A stretch of 64,000 nt of DNA from Pohlia nutans (lineage: Eukaryota > Streptophyta > Bryopsida > Bryales > Mniaceae): NCBI GenBank assembly GCA_022496805.1, contig CM040096.1, positions 8,185,501 through 8,249,500 of the forward strand. The letters are read 5' to 3'. The notes under the pieces were generated by a model, which searched no databases, was not told the origin of the DNA, and saw only the letters and a program-made list of their open reading frames with translations. Below, piece after piece: positions 22,187 through 32,104 of the stretch; within the stretch, counting starts at the first letter, position 1, and the number at the start of each line of letters is the position of its first letter. The translations under genes and the position numbers were made by a program.

Positions 22187-22547
22187 GGGCCGCTTCACAC
22201 TATGGCCAAAGGTCAAGAGGCCGTCGATTTCCTCCAATCAAATTGCAAGAAACCATGGTTTCGGCCTCTCGACCCTTCACACTAGAGGCCAAAGTCCAAA
22301 GGCCGTGGACCTTCAAAATGCTTACATGGCAACACTTTTTGACCAAGGTGACGGCCTCTCGAGAGGAAGTTTGGGTCCTACATTTTGCAAGACCCGTCAC
22401 TATGGTCGAGAGGCCGTCGATTTCTTTTCATAAAAAATGAAAACTATATTTTATGCCTATTTTCAGTAGATTTCTTTGGACTCAACAAAGTTTGGACTCT
22501 CAATCCCACGGCCTCTCGACTTGGACAGCCATAGTGTGAAGCGGCCC
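22187..22547. mobile_element. Tourist-like MITE with TAA duplication
   Basis: TIR GGGCCGCTTCACACTATGGC is exact at the right end as GCCATAGTGTGAAGCGGCCC, flanked by TAA (22184-22186 and 22548-22550). The interior repeats AGGCCGT and CTCTCGAC words. 361 bp, non-coding. Confidence 0.82.
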
Positions 22548-22550
22548 TAA

Positions 22551-23478
22551 TTCTTCCAATTCAGGATCCATGGATTACGGCATGGGTGTCCCTTTTGAAA
22601 CGATTCACAGGGAACCCTCACAATTTGACTCCGGGGCCAAACTTGGGTGGGGTAAAAATGACGGTTTTTTACCCCGGATCAGTTTTTTTTTGCCCCCACC
22701 CTCGTCAAAAGCACTATGGTTTTACCCCGGTAAAGGTTCCAGAAAGGGAGTCAAAGTTTGACCCCCGACTCCCAATCTACACTTTTGGTCATAGTGCTAA
22801 ATGGGGTAAAAAATGAGGCCAAACTATCCACTTTTTACCCCGGCAAAAATGTCTGGGACCCCTATGATTTCCGTTGGTACTGGAAAGATCAACGATGCGG
22901 AGAAGACTAAATTGTTCATGTGATGGAGTGATCGAGTGGCTGCAGTGGAGTGGAGGTCAACTTACAGCAGTGCTAGCTACCTGCATCGATCATTCAAGCA
23001 CTGCTTCCAAAAATCACTTGGCCCAGTTTTCTTCACCAAAGGATTTAGCACTTGTGCTGCAGCTAGCTAGCAAGCGCTCAACAACTGAATCGCGTATGGA
23101 ATGGCGATTGATGCGGAGATCGAACGACGTCAAACCAAGCTAGGGGCGATTAATTTCATTCCTGACATCGCAAAAGATATATAAGAAGGAACTCGATAGC
23201 GTGAATCTTCAAAAGCACTTTTCTGAAGAGTAGTATAAGATGATATTAATGGTGGAAGTCTTGGACATCATACACCTGCATTAATTAGCAAAATGAATCT
23301 TTCATACATTAGATCTAGAGCTCTCCTATATCTTGATAATAATACACTAGCATATGTCTGTCAGTGAGTGCAAAGTAGTGGTATTACATTCCCCAGTGAG
23401 GCTGTCCATTGAATAAGTTTTACCAAGCAATTGGAGCCCATGACCATTTTGATTTATTATACTGAGGAATTATGTATA
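22551..23478. other. Intergenic stretch, no gene recognised
   Basis: 22620-22860 holds several TTTTACCCCGG / GGGGTAAAAA words in both orientations, suggesting another worn inverted-repeat element, but I could not fix its ends. The short frames in 22870-23140 do not resemble a known protein. Confidence 0.45.
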
Positions 23479-24009
23479 ACAACCCCTAAATGCCCACATG
23501 ATCCCTCTCCAGATTTGGGGAATTGCAAAGATGCATTACAAAATGCAATTCAGGGTGATCTATCCATACGGTTAGATCTATGATTGCAATCACCAATATT
23601 TTTGTATAAAATTTGAAACTTAAAATTCAAAATTCTTTAGTAATTTGATTACAAATAAGATATTGACAATTTTTGTTGTGATGGATTGAAATGTAACACT
23701 CTAAGTGTAGTGATTTCTAGAAATGTTTTTATTGCTTAAGTTTATGAGCTGACTTTTTCAAGAGCACTTTTGAAGTGAGATCTTAGAAATTTTTGGTAAT
23801 TCACTGCAACATAAAATGCAACATAAAATTTTCACAAATTGTCCCCTTTCTAATCAGATCACACATGCATGAAGCTAACTTCCCATAAGAAATTCAAAAA
23901 AAAAAACTTAAAAATCCACACTGCAAAAAGTGCATGACAAATGAGAAAACAAAGTTTGCTTCTATACATCAAGCCAAAAAAAATGCCTGGTTGGGTAGTT
24001 AAAGGTTAA
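23479..24009. mobile_element. TTAA-type element, family A copy 2
   Basis: The left end is worn (ACAACCCCTAAATG) and the right end is AAAGGTTAA. The interior matches 1832-2401 over most of its length. Non-coding. It ends ~240 bp downstream of the LEA stop codon. Confidence 0.55.
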
Positions 24010-24251
24010 ATAGGGAATTTTTTCACATAACTGGACGCAGTCAGCAACATTGCATATATTGATCCAAAAAACTAAAACTATGGAATAATAATAAAAACAC
24101 GAGATAAACTCCTCAAAAAAACACAAGACTAAAAAAGAGTTAATACTAGCAATCTCTTTGTACAAAACACTCGGACGATTCTATTCCTAAACTTAGATTC
24201 CTCTGTCAACAGGTTTCTGATTAAGCCTTCTTCCCCATTTCTACAAAGCCT

Positions 24252-25330
24252 TCAATCATGGCCAAACTGACGTGCTCTCGTGTGACCTCCCTTGTGTCGA
24301 CCTGTTTTCAATTTCACCCATCACAAGGATTAACCAAGGATTCATGCTTTGCTTTTGAAATGACAATTCAATGAAAAATCAATAATTCAGATGGGACCAA
24401 ATTTTATATCACCAGAATCAGCGAAGAATATTGCATGTGTTGGTCAAGAAAAAAATAAATTTGAACAAAAGGAAGTGTACACAGGACCTACTCAAAACTG
24501 CTTAAAAAAAACACATGAGTGCGACAATGTAACATCAGTAGACTCCTAGAAACCTCATTCAAATGAAAGATGGAGTAATTATGTTTGTAATTATGTACCT
24601 TCAGCGAGATGCTTTTGAGCTTCCAAGCTGTGTCCACCCGTTCCACCAGGAACAACAGTTTCTCCCGCTGCGACTCTCTGCTCCAACTCTGCAATGGATT
24701 CCGGACTCAGAAACTTCGTCTCATCAAACTCCACGCCTCGATGAGCTGCCGCTTGATAAGGATCAGCGCCGTGGCTGGCTAATCCCCCTTTCTTCCCCAT
24801 TTCGACAAAGCCTTCATGGCCAAGCTGCTGTGCTCTCGTGTAACCTCCCTTGCTGCGACCTACATACATTCACACGTACACCACGATGAGAATTAACTAA
24901 CCATCTCAACTCGTTAACCTAATTAAGCGTCCACTGTGTATGTATTTTTTGTAGTGTAGAAAAATTGGACCCCCTGCTGGAAAGCATCTGTTTGTGTGTG
25001 TGAAAATGACTTCAGTTTGACTCGATCAACACTGTTAGTAGATCTTGTAGTATAGAACAAATATAGCTTTAAAATGATGTTGTGTTGCAATCTGAATACC
25101 GAGGTAAAATGAGAAAATGCCAAAGTTCAGTGATCGATGCAGATCATGGCGTTTTAGGGTTTAATACATCTCGACAACCTCAATATGCAGCTCAAATATA
25201 AATAGAGGAGCTCTGATAGTATACCTTCGGCGAGATGCTCCTGTGCTTCCAGGCTATGTCCACCATCTCCACCTGGAACAACAACTGCTCCCGCGTGGGC
25301 CAACCGATCCAACTCCGCCCTTGTTGCCAT
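24252..25330 (-). CDS. Group 1 LEA protein (Em-like), C-terminally shortened
   Basis: Minus-strand exons 25330-25225, 24859-24599 and 24301-24252, all with GT..AG introns and joined in frame, give 138 residues. Group 1 LEA proteins are small, hydrophilic, seed/spore and desiccation-related proteins that protect cell contents on drying. The start reads MATRAELDRLAHAGAVVVPGG, then GHSLEAQEHLAEG. Exon 2 carries a full 20-mer-type module (GGYTRAQQLGHEGFVEMGKK) and a second VVPGGTGGHSLEAQKHLAEG. Exon 3 begins a further module (GGHTRARQFGHD) but stops at TGA; the rest of that module survives past the stop in another frame. The LAEG/R junction is conserved at both introns, so the modules look duplicated with their introns. 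A possible TATA word lies ~50 bp upstream. A family J TTAA fragment lies in intron 2. Confidence 0.85.
24361..24510. mobile_element. Fragment of TTAA family J in LEA intron 2
   Basis: The block around GGGACCAAATTTTATATCA and AAGAATATTGCATGTGTTGG matches 43165-43290 and the interior of the J copies in the LOG introns. No intact TTAA ends. Confidence 0.45.
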
Positions 25331-26142
25331 TTGTAGACGACCTGCTTGTAATCAATCAATCAATCAATCAGACGAAGTGTTATAAAATTAGTTTCACTGA
25401 AATTAACAAACCGGCAATAATGTCATCTGATTTCTCGAAGCCAAATATAGCCATGAATCTTATGATATGTCACTACGTACTCATCGATCATACCTTGCAA
25501 ATTGTTACGCAACAATGAATGCAGAGTACTCCTGAGCAGCAAGCTAGACTTGATCATGACTACGTACAACTGATCAGATCAATGAGCAAACGGGACATCA
25601 AATAGTACTGGGACCTTGAAAATCTCTAAAAGAACCAACCTGCTTTGATCCGTTAACTTGGAAGTCTCGATCTGGTATGTCGCATGCAGCAGCGAACTTA
25701 CATGTCAAGATTTGTAGTGCATGAGATGAACTGATTTCTTGTCTGTCTGCACCGCAGACAGCAACACGTATCAAAGAGGTGGCAGTGTTAGGCCGTAAAT
25801 AAACAGCGCAGGGTGCTCTGCCAAGTGGCCTCGGTCGATGACTGTTTCACGGGAAAATCTGGGCAGATAGAGGCTGAGATTAAGGACGGCTTTCCATGTA
25901 GAGCCTCAATGATGTCATGCATTGCATCTTTGCCCAAAATTCAAGGTTCTTCCTTAATACTTAGACTACCATGTGGCATTAGAACAAGCCCAGCAGTTCG
26001 TCATTGTCCACCGAGTCCACATCCAAAATGGTGTGTGAGAATTGACAACTTCCCCAGCAACAACCACCAAGTATGCCTAGAATAGAGCACATCATTCAAT
26101 TTTAAACTCCTAGTTTTATCACTACTTGGGACAATCATAATG
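25331..26142. promoter_or_regulatory. Upstream region of the LEA gene, then intergenic
   Basis: Next to the ATG there is an AATC tetranucleotide run (about 25348-25371) and, on the minus strand, a TTTATAAC word near 25385 that could serve as a TATA box. An ACGTGT core on the minus strand at about 25765 resembles an ABA-response element, expected for LEA genes but weak alone. No other gene recognised. Confidence 0.3.
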
Positions 26143-26264
26143 CACTAGTAGGATTTTGGTCCTTTATAATTAGTCTTTTATGACATGAATGGTCTGAAAC
26201 GACTTTTTTTTAAAAGAATTGAGTCACAAAGGACTAGTTATAAAGGACCAAAATCCTACTAGTG
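26143..26264. mobile_element. Short CACTA-type MITE, TSD ATG
   Basis: 122 bp. CACTAGTAGGATTTTGGTCC at the left is mirrored by GGACCAAAATCCTACTAGTG at the right, with ATG on both sides (26140-26142 and 26265-26267). A different sequence family from the 182-bp CACTA MITEs. Confidence 0.85.
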
Positions 26265-26602
26265 ATGGCGGAGAATAAATTTACTAATCTAAAGTGGGAG
26301 CATAGCGTTGGTGAGTGGAAATTGGATGCTGCTGGGCATGCTCCTACATGTTTGATGTAGCAGGCCCTTTTGGATAGAGTTTCAACTATTACCGATCTTG
26401 TAAACCACAAATGCAAGACCGAAACACCTTCTGTACATGTCAACTATTAATGCATCTTCCTGTTGATATGATGTCACACATGCACGTTCAGGCTGTACAC
26501 GAAAAGCCATCTTAAGAATATGCCCATGCCCATCCGCCTGAAAACCTGAAAGCCAGATTCTGATTCACAAACCTGAGCCTTCTTGAGACTCTACGACACG
26601 GT

Positions 26603-27149
26603 TTAACCCCTAAGTGACCCATCAACCATTTTCTGGTCACATCCCAAACAACAATGACTGTCCATGATCAAGAAATGACATCTTTTGTGTTTTGATTTTT
26701 TATCAAAATTGGGGGTAGAGATCATGTTCTAGTGTTGTTTGGTGCATTTCATTTGCAATATTGAGGTTCACTAAGGAAGTTTTCAAAGACAAACACTTCA
26801 ACATTGTTTTAGCGCTGTAAAACTTTCTATTTCGGAAAAGCAATGATGTTCTCTCATTTGAAATTTTTTCTTTTTAAAATTTTAGAGTAGAATGTCTAGA
26901 TTTAACCAATCAAACCAAGTTTCAAATTCTAAAATAAAAAATTATAATTTTGGTGAATATTAAATGGTAAACGCTTCTAAATTCATTAAATGAGTGTTTA
27001 AAACATTTTTTGAAAGTTTGACGCTATAGATAAATACTAAACATCATGCTTCTTATTCTCTTTTGGACCAAACTTCATCCAAGTTGCAAAAGTAACATTT
27101 TATAATACATCTAGGTTTTGCCTTTACCCCTCTATCATTTAGGGGTTAA
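26603..27149. mobile_element. TTAA-flanked element, family E copy 2
   Basis: Starts TTAACCCCTAAGTGACC and ends ATCATTTAGGGGTTAA. The interior is the reverse complement of much of 16459-16996. Non-coding. Confidence 0.72.
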
Positions 27150-27549
27150 CGCGGTTTAAACACCTTGGCATCCCACAATCCATACCCACAACCACAAGAC
27201 TCTCACCAAATCTGTTGCCTTATACATGCAAATTGTAACCGCGGAATTCTGCAACCACCGTTCGAGGAGACAGGGGTCACGTCCTTGCTCCAAATCTTGT
27301 TGCAAAAGCTCGTTGCGCAAAAACTCACTCTGACACCCCTTAATGCATCTAGTTTGGTGGCCAATCCAATGCTACTTATGTCGAGAAGCACAAAAGGCTA
27401 TGCCATGGCCTGGTGCCTTGATATCATAGTAAAGTTCTAGACTGCTAAGGATCTTGATGATGAAGGCCATATCCGGGCATGAAGCCTTTGATCAACACCA
27501 TGAGCACATAACCTGATGGAATTTATGTGTTGCGATCGCTCTGTTAACC
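27150..27549. other. Region downstream of the 702-residue gene
   Basis: Directly follows the stop of the minus-strand gene and probably includes its 3' UTR. Several ~60-90-codon frames are open, but none resembles a known protein. Confidence 0.35.
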
Positions 27550-29658
27550 TCAAGGCATCACGTACGAAACAAGTTTTCCATTCGTCAGGACGACAACAGT
27601 ATCCGGAGACCCGGCAATAAGGCCGTCCACACGGTCTTTCGTGAACAACGCTTGTGAAACGGCGAGGGTGGCCTGAGTAGTAGTTGGATCAATGCTGCCC
27701 TTGGTCTTTTCTTCAGGCAAGATGACTTTGTGAACAGAGTACATTCCATCTGAAATCCACAGCTTTCTTTTCGCTGTCACTGCGGCTGAAGAACCGAAAT
27801 CTCGGTGAGCCCGAGGCAAGGGTGGAGGCAGTGGAAGCACTGCAAAGGACGCCACGTGCATTGTGACCTGCAGATGCCTGAGAGTCGGAACCAGTAATAC
27901 CAATTTCCGTTCCTCGGATGCTTCATGCAAAGTGAGCAAGTGTAAACCTCCCTTTGAATCTAAGATGACATACTCCTTCAAACTCAGTCCTTGTATATCT
28001 ACTACTTGCAGTTGAGGAGATGGTCGAGGACTTGCCTGTGGAGTAAAAACCCCCTCCTTACTACTAAGGGCAACAAACCACATGCCTGCAGAATCCAAGC
28101 TTGTTTTGCTTTGCACCCTGTTACTTGACTGCTGTAAGGCCTTTTTACTCACCGACTGATGAGAGGCACCTAACTGAGAGACTACTAACTGCGATTCTGT
28201 AACTGGTGTTAACCCAGTCCTTGGTCGTGGAGCAGTCCTTAATGGGTAGTTACCACTGCATTCGATTAAGGGGCCCGCTTCGGCACTTGAGTCTCCCTGT
28301 GGTCCATACAATTTTGTAACACTGAACATCTCCTTGATAGGAACACTTCCATGCTCAGGTGGACAGCTATGTAATGCACCATTTCGGGTCTCGATCTTAA
28401 TCACCCCTCCTCCCCCTGCCATATCGTCCTCTGCAGGCAGGTTTTCCGAACTCGAGTCGCTTTTGAGAGCTTCTTGAAGCTGGGACAGGCTCCAAAATTC
28501 AGAACTGCTAACTCGGCTCGAATGAGCACCAGAGCCGAACTGAGGCTTACGGTAATTGTTTCCGATTCCAGCAAAATTGCCACCCAATTCGACCTCACCA
28601 TTACTAAACAAACCCTTCCTCGGCAGTTTCTTCATTGCTGGAACTCCCGTGGAGTTTCTCAGGTCCACATTCGCATCTAAGTCAGCATCAGTAATCCTTC
28701 CTGAAGGTACACTGCTAGACTCCATAACATGTTGATAACGATCACCGTCAAGCGTATTACTTGACCCCTGTTCAGGCCTTGGTTTAGAATGCCCACTGCT
28801 AGACCCAGGTTTTATCAATGGTCTCAATGACCACACGCGGACACCATCGCTCTCACCTAAAAACAAATGCAAGGGAGAGACGTGTATGGAATAAACGGGT
28901 CCATGGCATCTAACGACGGCACATTTCATCAACACCAGACGTTTTCTATCAACTTCTTCCATCAAGACTCCAGCCGTTTGATCCAACCATTTGCCTGCAA
29001 TAACCCAGAACTTGCCTGCAGAGCTGGAATAGACGACAAGCACGTTGATAGATGCTGCCATTTTCACCGCGAGACCATGAGGAGCATCAAGGCGAGCAAC
29101 TGCCCTGGTACTTGCAAAATTTGCAACAACTCTTTTGTTATCCCCGAGCTCCAACTCGATGTCCGCATTAACGAAAGCAGGATCATCGGCACAGGACCAC
29201 GCTCTAAGATTGGTACAGGAACCACCCTGGGCGGGACGAGATGTAACAACAAACAACTCTCTTCTCCCTTGACCTTTGGCCCTGCCATTTCCGGTGGAGT
29301 CTTTCTCCTGCACCACCTCCCCGAAGCCGCAGGATTGAGTGTTCAAGGCATTATGATTCATTAAGCCTACCTTAGACGGAGAAGGCGACAATCCAGTCCC
29401 CAAATTGTGACCGAAACCGGAAGCACCTGCAGGCCCGGAGGCTTGCAGGCGCAAAAAGCATGCATCACTGCAAGGGGCCGGCACCGTAACGGGCACTGTA
29501 ACGGGCACTGTAACGAGCGACACGAGCAAACACGACGAGTCGGCTAACAACAGCACCGCTCTCTGCGTCGCCTGGTCCACCACCACCTTCACTACCACAT
29601 AACCCCGCCCCCTTCTCCCCTTCTTCTGCTGCAGCACTGCCTCTACTTCTGCCGGCAT
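27550..29658 (-). CDS. Conserved plant protein of unknown function, WD-like
   Basis: One uninterrupted minus-strand frame gives 702 residues from the first ATG at 29658. The frame extends 12 codons further upstream, to a TAA, without another ATG. A CAG|GGGGCG acceptor-like site just before the ATG suggests a spliced 5' leader. Around residues 205-300 (KMAASINVLVVYSS, KFWVIAGKWLDQ, then GPVYSIHVSPLHLFLGESDG and VRVWSL) the sequence looks like one WD40-type blade. A long Ser/Pro-rich low-complexity middle follows. The C-terminal ~150 residues (YVILDSKGGLHLLTLHE, KLWISDGMYSVHKVILPEE, VSQALFTKDRVDGLIAG) match from memory a plant-only family without assigned function. A VTVP x3 repeat lies near the N-terminus. 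High GC and low stop density set it apart from its surroundings. Intact. Confidence 0.85.
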   Translation of the reverse strand: MPAEVEAVLQQKKGRRGRGYVVVKVVVDQATQRAVLLLADSSCLLVSLVTVPVTVPVTVPAPCSDACFLRLQASGPAGASGFGHNLGTGLSPSPSKVGLMNHNALNTQSCGFGEVVQEKDSTGNGRAKGQGRRELFVVTSRPAQGGSCTNLRAWSCADDPAFVNADIELELGDNKRVVANFASTRAVARLDAPHGLAVKMAASINVLVVYSSSAGKFWVIAGKWLDQTAGVLMEEVDRKRLVLMKCAVVRCHGPVYSIHVSPLHLFLGESDGVRVWSLRPLIKPGSSSGHSKPRPEQGSSNTLDGDRYQHVMESSSVPSGRITDADLDANVDLRNSTGVPAMKKLPRKGLFSNGEVELGGNFAGIGNNYRKPQFGSGAHSSRVSSSEFWSLSQLQEALKSDSSSENLPAEDDMAGGGGVIKIETRNGALHSCPPEHGSVPIKEMFSVTKLYGPQGDSSAEAGPLIECSGNYPLRTAPRPRTGLTPVTESQLVVSQLGASHQSVSKKALQQSSNRVQSKTSLDSAGMWFVALSSKEGVFTPQASPRPSPQLQVVDIQGLSLKEYVILDSKGGLHLLTLHEASEERKLVLLVPTLRHLQVTMHVASFAVLPLPPPLPRAHRDFGSSAAVTAKRKLWISDGMYSVHKVILPEEKTKGSIDPTTTQATLAVSQALFTKDRVDGLIAGSPDTVVVLTNGKLVSYVMP

Positions 29659-31100
29659 CACGCCCCCTGGTTCCAGTAAAAATGTTTTGTGCAAATTTTA
29701 GCCAAGCGGCTACCAAAAAAATTTGATGCTAATCTACACTCATTTTTGAGAGAATTAGCCACTACTTAATAGCCAATAGGCTTCTACAAATGTATCATGG
29801 AATCTAGAATATTTTGCAAAAATTGGCTATCAAATCTTCACATCTATGGCAATTTGGCTAAAGAGGCTGAAATTCCTCACCTTCACTGCCTGGTTCCCAA
29901 TCCCTCATCCACTCCCTCCCTCGCCATCTCTTACCACCATGCCATCCTAATCACACAACATCATGCCTCTCGCGCAAATGATGCGACGCAGACGAATACT
30001 ACACTCTCCTCAAGAGAGACCCGTATAGTATCCCCACTGACCTAGACTGGAAGCTGGTTTCGCTGGCAGAAAGGCGGAATGTGTAGAATGCCCTGGACGT
30101 ACTTTGATGGAAATTTCTCAGATAGATCATTCCTGCTGTGTGCAAGTTTTGACTGAAACAGCTGGTAGCATTGAAGAAGTCATCGGTCGGTTTGCCAATT
30201 TGCCAATGCACGAGAGGAACACGATATCAATAGTGCCCTGATAATTTCTGTCAAAAAAACACTCCACGCAACGACTATCACCGATCCGGTTCTCGAACTA
30301 AAAGGGTAGGGCCAAATTACAGTCTGCTCCACAGGCCAATTCAATCACACTTCTGAAACTGGAACACAAGGAACTGCTTTGGAAGAATCTGCCACTAAAT
30401 GAGGGTTTGAAACTCCAATGTCAAACTAAGGGTTTGAAATAAATTAGGTAGACATCCGAATTGAATGTGCTACGAAACCCTAATAGGGATCTGAGCCAAA
30501 TGTGCTACGAAACCCTAATTGACCGCAAGAGCGATCTCTGAACCAGGCTCCAATTCCGCTGCAGAAAAAACGATTCCCGTTGAGTGCAATGGGAATCTGA
30601 GCGGAGGATCAAAACCTGGCACAAATCTTGCCTAGCATAACAACCACAGCGGCAAATTCAAAGCCTGCACAGTCGAGGATCTAGTATGCCCGACACTTAT
30701 CAGGGAAGTTCGGAAGGTAAGTTGCACTCACGAATTGCTGGAGTTCAGCTTCATAGCGTATAGCTCACAAAAACGCTTCCAACAATGCCAGAACGATCCT
30801 CACTGTCCTCAAGCAACCCTCGCATTCCGCACTTCTTGCACCAGTTTTGTTCCCGCGATTGGATCAGTCAAAGCAAAAGATTCTAATCGCAATTTGTGTC
30901 TGGGGACTCCGAAACTGCGACGAAGCTCATGACTCTGAAAACCGTTGAACGCAGGCCGATGCAATAGCTAAGCTGCTGTGGAAATGCAGCGGTAGACCGA
31001 GAAACAGCGCCCGAGCAGGAAAAAAACGACAAAACGAAACCCTAAAAACCGGCATCTCAAACCAGGTATTTGGCATCAGTGTGAACATGGTTGTAAATCG
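29659..31100 (-). promoter_or_regulatory. 5' leader and promoter region of the 702-residue gene (putative)
   Basis: The region upstream on the minus strand is less AT-rich than the flanks and contains three plant telo-box words AAACCCTAA (about 30476, 30510 and 31038). Two of them lie in a 34-bp direct duplication (AATGTGCTACGAAACCCTAAT). Telo-boxes are common near transcription starts of plant housekeeping genes. A leader intron is plausible. No other protein is recognised here. Confidence 0.4.
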
Positions 31101-31801
31101 TTTAACTCCTACGAATCCAATCGACCATTTTATTAGGACCAGTTTATAACCATGCCCCTCTAAAATCTGTGATTGGCCTATGAACTCATTTTGGGACGAC
31201 TTAGGTTTCTATTATTAAAATAAGAAGGAGATTGACATAAAGTGTTGATCCAAATTGAATTTTTTGTGACTCGAGAAAAAAGGCTCTCATGCTACGAAAC
31301 CAAAACACCATGGCAGAAAAATGCAGATTTTATTTTTTTATTTTTTTTATTTTTTTTGCCCAACGTTATTGCATTAGAAGAAAAATGCAACGTCAGGCTT
31401 CATCTGTACCAACAGGATTGCGGTGGGCTCGGTTGGACTCTTGTTTGTTTGTTTTTTCTTTTTCTTTTTGGTGGTATCAATGCCATGTTGGCACGGTTTG
31501 TGAATTCAGACATGGCAGCATGGCATTGGCCATGCTCATGGGTACCATGACCAAAAAGTGGGCATTTAGAGGGCCTCTTGAAGCCCCATTTGTAGGATTT
31601 GAGTATTTTAAAACACCATCATGATATTTTGCGTTTTGAAGGTCCTTGATCGTGATATCTCTTTACATAACAAGACTGTGAATTGAACATAATGTATATA
31701 GGGCTACATAAATATTATGCATTGTAATAGGATGTCGATCGGAGGTTTATAAAAATTCACTACAAGATTATTGAATGTCTCACTTTGCCCTTTACAATTT
31801 G

Positions 31802-32104
31802 TTAAGCAAATGTTGGATTTAGAAGAATTTCTTTTTGTTTACTGATTGAGAATCTTTTTGAGTGTTGTAGTCCATCAATTTCACGTATGTATTCAAAATT
31901 TCGACATATTAGAGCAATGCCGGGAATGATGTTTTTTGGAAGCCCTTCAATTACAATCGTGTCTTTAAAAGATATGTGTTTATTTATGAATTTTTTAAAA
32001 TCAACTTGAATATATAGAAGAGGTTTTATGAATAATGTATTAATATTGGATTCATTGTCATGTAAAACGATATCATGTATATAACCAATTGTACCATTTA
32101 TCAA
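31802..32104 (-). pseudogene. Pif1-like helicase fragment
   Basis: A ~100-residue minus-strand open frame, preceded by an in-frame TAA and without an ATG. It reads LINGTIGYIHDIVLHDNE, then LYIQVDFKKF, then GLPKNIIPGIALICRNFEY. The order NGTxGxxxDI, hydrophobic VDF, PxxxPI resembles the C-terminal part of Pif1-like helicases found in Helitrons and other repeats, but it is diverged and its final helicase motif is missing. Most likely a transposon relic. Confidence 0.35.

Noticed and set aside
25813..26085. 90-codon plus-strand frame
   Set aside because: No conserved motif, no splice or repeat context; not better than chance.
28867..29364. 165-codon plus-strand frame
   Set aside because: Antisense shadow of the high-GC 702-residue gene.
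31758..31790. CACTACAAGATTATTG as the left end of another CACTA element
   Set aside because: No matching right end or 3-bp duplication could be found downstream.
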